From the NCBI GenBank assembly GCA_051646285.1, contig JBOFCU010000115.1, forward strand, positions 1 to 37,750: DNA of 37,750 nucleotides. The letters are read 5' to 3'. Positions within the stretch are counted from its first letter, which is position 1. Each line of letters opens with the position of its first letter. Both the position numbers and the translations under genes were made by a program. Positions 34,101 to 37,750 of this stretch are shown in pieces. Source of the DNA: Terrirubrum sp051646285 (GTDB taxonomy: Bacteria; Pseudomonadota; Alphaproteobacteria; Rhizobiales; Beijerinckiaceae). The notes below the pieces were generated by a model. The model made no database searches, had not been told where the DNA came from, and saw nothing but the letters and a program-made list of their open reading frames with translations.

Positions 34101-34688
34101 GATGACCAGCCCGTCCTGATGTTCGGTCGCATCGATGTGGCGGGTACCGAACAGGATGGTGAAGAAAGCCAGCACAAAAGTCACCACCAGGGCCAGATCG
34201 CCATAGAGCGAACCGGCAGCCCGCAGTGCTTCGGCATCCACCGCGCCGATCAGCGTGGTCAGAGAGACGGAGATCGCCTTCAGCTGCAGCGCAATGTAGG
34301 GCACGGTGCCGATCACGGCGACGAGGCAGACAATCGCCGCCACGCCCTCGCTCTTGCCATACCGGGCACCGACAAAATCGGCGATGGAGGTGGTGTTCTG
34401 CGCCTTGGCCAGCGTCACGATGCGGCGCAGAAACCCGGCACCGAAGGCATAGACGAGAATCGGACCGAGATAGACTGCAAGAAAATCCAGTCCCTGCCGC
34501 GAGGCAAACCCGACCGAGCCGTAAAATGTCCACGAGGTGCAATAGACCGCCAGCGCCAGGGCATAGATTTGCGAGCGCCGGCGTCCGCGCATGAAGCGGC
34601 TGCCATCCCGGTCACCGAAATGGGCAACGGCAAACAGCAGGCAGAGATACAGCAGTGCGGTTAGAACAACCGCCCATCCCGCAACCAT
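31134..34688 (-). CDS. SLC5-STAC-PAS hybrid sensor histidine kinase (CbrA-like)
   Basis: An 1184-aa membrane hybrid kinase. Residues 1-520 form a sodium/solute symporter (SLC5) domain with about 13 helices (ALAVYCTSWTFYGSVGFASR, TTSIADFVGARYGKS). A STAC-type linker follows (SAIGAASSRLVLSLLLRRRN, about 560-655), then a PAS domain (VFDRDLRLMCWNREFGQLFE). The histidine kinase has H830 in AAASHDILQPL, then HATPase NLVSNAVKYT, DTGLGIP and GLGLGLSI. A C-terminal receiver has phospho-acceptor D1112 in GIIADYHL and K1162 in NKPV. The start at ATG 34688 follows CCGGAG; ATG 34706 is possible. It resembles CbrA, which links nutrient signals to transcription in Pseudomonas. No separate response regulator gene is adjacent, so the output partner and ligand are unknown. 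Confidence 0.92.
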   Translation of the reverse strand: MVAGWAVVLTALLYLCLLFAVAHFGDRDGSRFMRGRRRSQIYALALAVYCTSWTFYGSVGFASRQGLDFLAVYLGPILVYAFGAGFLRRIVTLAKAQNTTSIADFVGARYGKSEGVAAIVCLVAVIGTVPYIALQLKAISVSLTTLIGAVDAEALRAAGSLYGDLALVVTFVLAFFTILFGTRHIDATEHQDGLVIAIAMESLVKLVAFLIVGAFVVFVMFDGLGDLLTRTSERVDLADLFAKTSSAGSFVSICLVSAAAALFLPRQFHTAVVENRDIDDVAVASRLFPLYLIVINIFVLPLTIAGLWLFSTGATDRDMTVLMLPLAGGQSVIALIAFIGGFSAATAMVIVECVAIAIMVSNHVVVPLLLRQRNWRRQLTAAPGDYRSQAHAGDMGALVLGARRITIVLILLLGYIYYRVAGEAELASIGLISFAAIAQIAPVFIGGLMWRRATAAGAKAGLIIGLMTWVYTLLLPSFAHSHPDLQSLIANGPFGIAALRPSAILGTGTSALTQGIVLSLLANVLAFVLVSRATTVSTLEHIQATTFIGADDAPRSHTLKIWRSSIAVGELKATIARYLGQQRTDEAFASFERERGVPLDEQAEASAHVLQFGEHLLASAIGAASSRLVLSLLLRRRNVSTKAALKLLDDASAAIQYNRDLLQNALDHAKQAITVFDRDLRLMCWNREFGQLFELPPELVRVGAGLDEIIAYNAAHGRYGGSSATAALDKRIEQFVKAGEATRLRIFPSGKVLEIRTSGLPDGGFITTYTDITDTVKAEEALAAANESLERRVQERTEELMRVNGELARAKSLADEANVSKTRFLAAASHDILQPLNAARLFTSSMIERQRALGDGALASNIDASLEAVEDILGALLEISRLDAGALKAEPSSFRLDDITRQLEREFQPIALAKNLRLRFVHPAITVHSDRRLTRRLLQNLVSNAVKYTPAGSVLVGGRRQGNTIRIEVIDTGLGIPADKLKDIFQEFQRLDEGARTARGLGLGLSIVERIARVLGTHVQVRSQPKKGSLFSFTLTRAADIPAAADEKKEARPLLAPLGGLTILAIDNEPTILEGMRTLLEGWGCRVVTATSIAGALERLEHGVIPDGIIADYHLNNETGLEAIDALRGLLGDSIPAVLITADRSPEVRDEVARRDIPLINKPVRPAGLRALLAQWRIAKVAAE

Positions 34689-34722
34689 GGGTGTCTCCGG
34701 TTTCATGCTGTCCGCGTAACAG

Positions 34723-34749
34723 CGCAGAATTGTCAAACCGCAGAATTGT
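34723..34749. repeat. 11-bp direct repeat upstream of the sensor kinase gene
   Basis: CGCAGAATTGT occurs at 34723-34733 and 34739-34749 (16-bp period), 35 bp upstream of the kinase ATG, in the divergent gap with mscL. It may be a regulator site; two copies only. Confidence 0.35.
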
Positions 34750-34928
34750 GCACCAGCGCTGATCTGGCAATGCGGATCGTTCCATTCGCCATCCCGTGTG
34801 CGGGTTATCGCAACCCTGCACACGACGAAAGTGTTAATCAGGGTTTACAAAATCTCCGCATCAGGTGAAAAGTCCCCGCCTGTTGCGCGTCGCACAGGTT
34901 CAATGCGTTTTAAGGGGGGCGAGAACCT

Positions 34929-35354
34929 ATGCTTCAGGAATTCAAAGAATTTGCCATGAAGGGCAATGTCGTCGATTTGGCCATCGGCGTCATTATCGGT
35001 GCTGCGTTCGGCAAAATTGTCGAGTCCATGGTTGCCGACATCATCATGCCGATCATCGGTGCCGTCACCGGTGGCATCGACTTTTCCAACCTCTATACCG
35101 GCCTGTCGAAAGCCTCGGCCTCGCTGCCGGCTGGCACACCCTATGCCAAGGCCAAGGAAGTGGGCGCAACACTCGGCTGGGGCCAGTTCCTCACCCTCGT
35201 CGTCAACTTCATGATCATTGCCTGGGTTCTGTTCATGATTGTCAAGGCGATGAACAAGATGAAGAAGCCCGCTCCGGCTGCTGATGCGCCTCCGGCCCCG
35301 CCGTCGGAAGAGGTTGTGCTGCTCACGCAGATCCGCGATTCGCTCAAGAAGTAA
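34929..35354 (+). CDS. mscL: Large-conductance mechanosensitive channel MscL
   Basis: MscL is the pentameric inner-membrane channel that opens under membrane tension to release solutes during osmotic downshock. The 141-aa protein has the family N-terminus EFKEFAMKGNVVDLAIGVII, then GAAFGKIVESMVADIIMPII (first helix and pore). The second helix is LVVNFMIIAWVLFMIVKAMN. A Lys/Pro-rich linker leads to the C-terminal helix EEVVLLTQIRDSL. ATG 34929 has AAGGGGGGCGAG upstream. It is divergent from the sensor kinase gene and followed by a terminator, so it is monocistronic. Confidence 0.97.
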   Translation: MLQEFKEFAMKGNVVDLAIGVIIGAAFGKIVESMVADIIMPIIGAVTGGIDFSNLYTGLSKASASLPAGTPYAKAKEVGATLGWGQFLTLVVNFMIIAWVLFMIVKAMNKMKKPAPAADAPPAPPSEEVVLLTQIRDSLKK

Positions 35355-35386
35355 GGGGTGCTTCAGCGTTGATCCTGCCCTGCAGG

Positions 35387-35418
35387 AAAAAGCCCCGGGC
35401 CATGCGTCCGGGGCTTTT
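35387..35418 (+). terminator. Terminator after mscL
   Basis: AAAAAGCCCCGG (35387-35398), 9-base loop, CCGGGGCTTTT (35408-35418): an 11-bp stem and T run 32 bp after the mscL stop. Confidence 0.9.
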
Positions 35419-35506
35419 GCTTTTGGCGGCATGTTCTGCCACCAGATGGGCCGGGCACTGCGCGCCTCATTCCCTCACCATAACCAAGCAATCCGGAACC
35501 TGACCT

Positions 35507-36718
35507 ATGGCGTTGACGCCTTCTTCCCTGCTGGCCTCCCTGCGCGCTGAAGCGCGCGAAACGCCGCCAAGCGGCATTGTCGAATTGCGCAATTACGGCA
35601 CAGGCCGCCCGGGGCTGATTCCGCTGTGGGTCGGCGAGGGTGATCTGCCGACGCCATCCTTTATCTGTGAGGCTGCCACCCGCTCGCTGGCGGCGGGTGA
35701 AACCTTTTATACGGCCCAGCGCGGCATCCCCGATTTGCGTGAGGCCATCGCCCGCTATCACACCCGCGTCTATGGCGATTTCGCTGGCAAGCCCTTTTCG
35801 GCTGAACGGTTTTTCGTCACCGGCTCCGGCATGCAATCGGTGCAGATTGCGTTGCGCATGGTCTGCGGTGCCGGTGATGAGGTGATCATTCCCTCACCCG
35901 CCTGGCCAAATTTTGCCGCCGCCATCAGCCTGAGCGGGGCGCAGCCGGTGTTTGTGCCGATGACCGTCCAGAACCGCAACTGGACGATGGATTTCGACAC
36001 GCTCGCCGCAGCCATCACGCCGCGCACCCGCGCCATCTTCGTCAACTCACCCTCCAACCCCACAGGCTGGACCGCCTCACGCGCGCAATTGCAGAAATTT
36101 CTCGATCTCGCCCGCAAGCACAATCTCTGGATTGTCGCGGATGAAATTTATGGCCGCTTTATTTTTGACGGCAGCGCGCGCGCTGCATCATTTCATGACA
36201 TCATGGCGGAAGACGAAAAGATTATTTTCGTCCAGACCTTTTCCAAGAACTGGGCCATGACCGGTTGGCGCATTGGCTGGATCGAAGCGCCGCCTGCGCT
36301 TGGCCCGGTCATTGAAAATCTCATCCAGTTTTCTACATCGGGCGTGCCAGTTTTTTCCCAGCGCGCCGCGATTGTCGCACTGGATCGCGGCGACAGTTTT
36401 ATTGATCATCAGGTGATGCGCGCCAAAGCCAACCGCGATCTGTTCGAAAAAGCCTTCGGCCAGTCCAACCGCATGAAATTCGCCCATACCGAGGGTGCCT
36501 TTTATCTGTTCTTTTCGGTCGAAGGTGAAAATGACACGGTGGCGCTGGCCAAGCGGCTCGTGGACGAGGCGCAGCTTGGCCTTGCCCCTGGCACAGCCTT
36601 TGGCCCGGGCGCAGCCAATTATCTGCGCCTGTGTTTTGCCCGCCGCACCGAGGATATTGCGCAGACCATCAGCCGGCTGGAGAATTTTCTCGGCACAGCG
36701 CAAGTGGGCACAGCATAA
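35507..36718 (+). CDS. PLP-dependent class I/II aminotransferase
   Basis: A 403-aa fold-type I aminotransferase. PLP-binding features are SGMQSVQIALR (phosphate side), NSPSNPTGW, IVADEIYGRFIFDG, and the Schiff-base lysine K247 in TFSKNWAMTGWRIGWIEAP. LRLCFARRTEDI near the end has the arginine that binds the substrate carboxylate. It resembles aspartate/kynurenine-type aminotransferases, but the amino acid used cannot be read from sequence. ATG 35507 lacks a strong ribosome-binding site. It lies after the mscL terminator and 49 bp before the AbrB-family gene, with which it may be cotranscribed. Confidence 0.9.
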   Translation: MALTPSSLLASLRAEARETPPSGIVELRNYGTGRPGLIPLWVGEGDLPTPSFICEAATRSLAAGETFYTAQRGIPDLREAIARYHTRVYGDFAGKPFSAERFFVTGSGMQSVQIALRMVCGAGDEVIIPSPAWPNFAAAISLSGAQPVFVPMTVQNRNWTMDFDTLAAAITPRTRAIFVNSPSNPTGWTASRAQLQKFLDLARKHNLWIVADEIYGRFIFDGSARAASFHDIMAEDEKIIFVQTFSKNWAMTGWRIGWIEAPPALGPVIENLIQFSTSGVPVFSQRAAIVALDRGDSFIDHQVMRAKANRDLFEKAFGQSNRMKFAHTEGAFYLFFSVEGENDTVALAKRLVDEAQLGLAPGTAFGPGAANYLRLCFARRTEDIAQTISRLENFLGTAQVGTA

Positions 36719-36767
36719 GACTGAGCGTGCACACGTATGAGCCGGAACGGATCCTGTTTGAAGTGTC

Positions 36768-37750
36768 ATGACTGATAACGCCACATCACCCCTGAGCACG
36801 ACGATCAGAGAATGGGCCGGGCAACTGCCTGCCATTGTCTGTGCCTTTATGGGCGGTCTCGCCTTTGAGAAAATGGGCCTGCCCGCGCCATGGGTATCAG
36901 GCAGCATGCTTGGCGCGATGGCCTCAGGTTTGTTTTACCGTTTGCGTGACATGCCGTTCATGATGCGCGAATTATCCCTGCTGATTGCCGGAATGACGAT
37001 GGGCTCGGCGGTGACACCGCAGACCGTTGATCTGATCGTGAAAATGCCGGCGAGCTTTGTGTTGCTGATGGCGTGCATGATCACCACAATTCTGGCGGCC
37101 AGCGCCTGGCTCACCCATGTCCATCACTGGCGCCGCGATGATGCGATGCTCGCATCTGCGCCCGGCGCGCTGTCCAGCGTGCTGGCCATCGCGCACGCCC
37201 GCAATGGCGATATTCCCGGCATTGTCGTCGTGCAGACCGTGCGCTTGTTTGTGCTGGTGGCGGTGCTGCCGGGTTTGATCAATGCGCTGGAAAAGGGCGG
37301 CGGAGCGCCAGTGCCATTTATGGGCTGGCTGACTGGCGCTGATCTGGCTGTCATGACGGTGCTGAGTGTTGCGCTCGGCTGGCTTCTGCACCGCACCGGC
37401 CTCGCTGCGGCTATGCTCATCAGCGGCGCGATTGTCAGTGCCACGCTGCATGGCGCAGGCATTTATACGGCGGCCATGCCACAGCCGATAGCCGTGGCCG
37501 GATTTGTCATGATCGGTGCGATGATTGCCAGCCGCATGAATGCAGTGACGCTCGCAGCGTTGCGCCAATACCTCGTTAGCAGTCTTTTTGTGCTCGCCAT
37601 TGCGATTGGCATTGCCTGTGCATACGCATGGCTGGCGGCAACACTGGTCAATGTGCGCTTTGGCGCAGCGTTGCTGGCCTTTGCGCCGGGCGGGCTGGAG
37701 GCGATGTCGCTTCTGTCCATCGCACTGGCGCTTGATCCCCTCTATGTCGG
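36768..37750 (+). CDS. AbrB-family integral membrane protein, 3' end missing
   Basis: A membrane protein of at least 327 residues, open to the right edge. From ATG 36768 it reads MTDNATSPLSTTIREWAGQL, then repeated hydrophobic helices (about nine so far). Small conserved loops include GLPAPWVSGSMLGA, FAPGGLEAMSLLSIAL at the end, and the parallel SAPGALSSVLAIAHARNGDI earlier. This internal repetition is typical of the AbrB duplication family (named after B. subtilis AbrB-like membrane proteins, unrelated to the AbrB regulator; older annotations say ammonia monooxygenase). The function is unknown; transport is assumed. It follows the aminotransferase gene closely. Confidence 0.82.
   Translation, partial: MTDNATSPLSTTIREWAGQLPAIVCAFMGGLAFEKMGLPAPWVSGSMLGAMASGLFYRLRDMPFMMRELSLLIAGMTMGSAVTPQTVDLIVKMPASFVLLMACMITTILAASAWLTHVHHWRRDDAMLASAPGALSSVLAIAHARNGDIPGIVVVQTVRLFVLVAVLPGLINALEKGGGAPVPFMGWLTGADLAVMTVLSVALGWLLHRTGLAAAMLISGAIVSATLHGAGIYTAAMPQPIAVAGFVMIGAMIASRMNAVTLAALRQYLVSSLFVLAIAIGIACAYAWLAATLVNVRFGAALLAFAPGGLEAMSLLSIALALDPLYV

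Noticed and set aside
1..37750. Horizontal transfer, prophage or defence island
   Set aside because: No transposase, integrase, phage, toxin or restriction gene was found; codon style and GC content appear even, and the gene order is ancestral around the origin.

Overview
The window reads as the replication-origin region of an alphaproteobacterial chromosome, most likely from the Hyphomicrobiales (Rhizobiales) or a close relative. The clues are the gene order rsmG-mnmG-mnmE ... rho-hemJ-hemE | PPDK regulator-maf-aroE-coaE-dnaQ-secB, two perfect parS sites, GANTC (CcrM) and CtrA-type motifs next to hemE, a PodJ-like polarity protein, and an intergenic palindrome of a kind common in Rhizobiales. 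No insertion sequence, phage gene, CRISPR array, rRNA or tRNA was seen.

Region 1 (1-3677, minus strand): rsmG (cut by the window edge), mnmG and mnmE. These cover 16S rRNA G527 methylation and tRNA wobble-uridine modification. One parS lies inside the rsmG reading frame and one lies between mnmE and mnmG. Region 2 (3828-9616): a YyaL/DUF255 thioredoxin-like protein (+), then on the minus strand a GNAT acetyltransferase, rho, hemJ and hemE. Three tandem 70-bp repeats sit between hemJ and rho. Region 3 (9617-10021): a gene-free stretch between divergent hemE and the DUF299 kinase regulator, the same place as Caulobacter Cori. It carries five GANTC sites in 53 bp, an AT-rich patch, a perfect TTAA-N7-TTAAC box plus a near copy, and several DnaA-box-like motifs. 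I call this oriC. Region 4 (10022-13713, plus): a tight DUF299-maf-aroE-coaE-dnaQ operon, followed by a bidirectional terminator and convergent secB.

Region 5 (14561-19138): an NDUFA9-like SDR protein, an FAD amine-oxidase-type enzyme, a small secreted protein of unknown function, a glyoxylate/hydroxypyruvate reductase-like dehydrogenase, and an exported SH3 protein. Region 6 (19241-23413, minus): a very large PodJ-like coiled-coil/transmembrane/Sel1 protein. Region 7 (23930-31074, plus): a MerR-type regulator and a probable beta-oxidation operon (two acyl-CoA dehydrogenases, a thiolase and a FadJ-type bifunctional enzyme). Matching operator-like palindromes lie upstream of merR and of the first dehydrogenase. 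Region 8 (31134-37750): an SLC5-STAC-PAS hybrid histidine kinase (-), mscL, a PLP aminotransferase, and an AbrB-family membrane protein cut by the right edge.

Genes near the origin mostly point away from it: minus strand to the left (except the YyaL gene), plus strand to the right as far as dnaQ. parS sites 7.5-9.5 kb from oriC fit a ParABS partition locus probably continuing left of the window.
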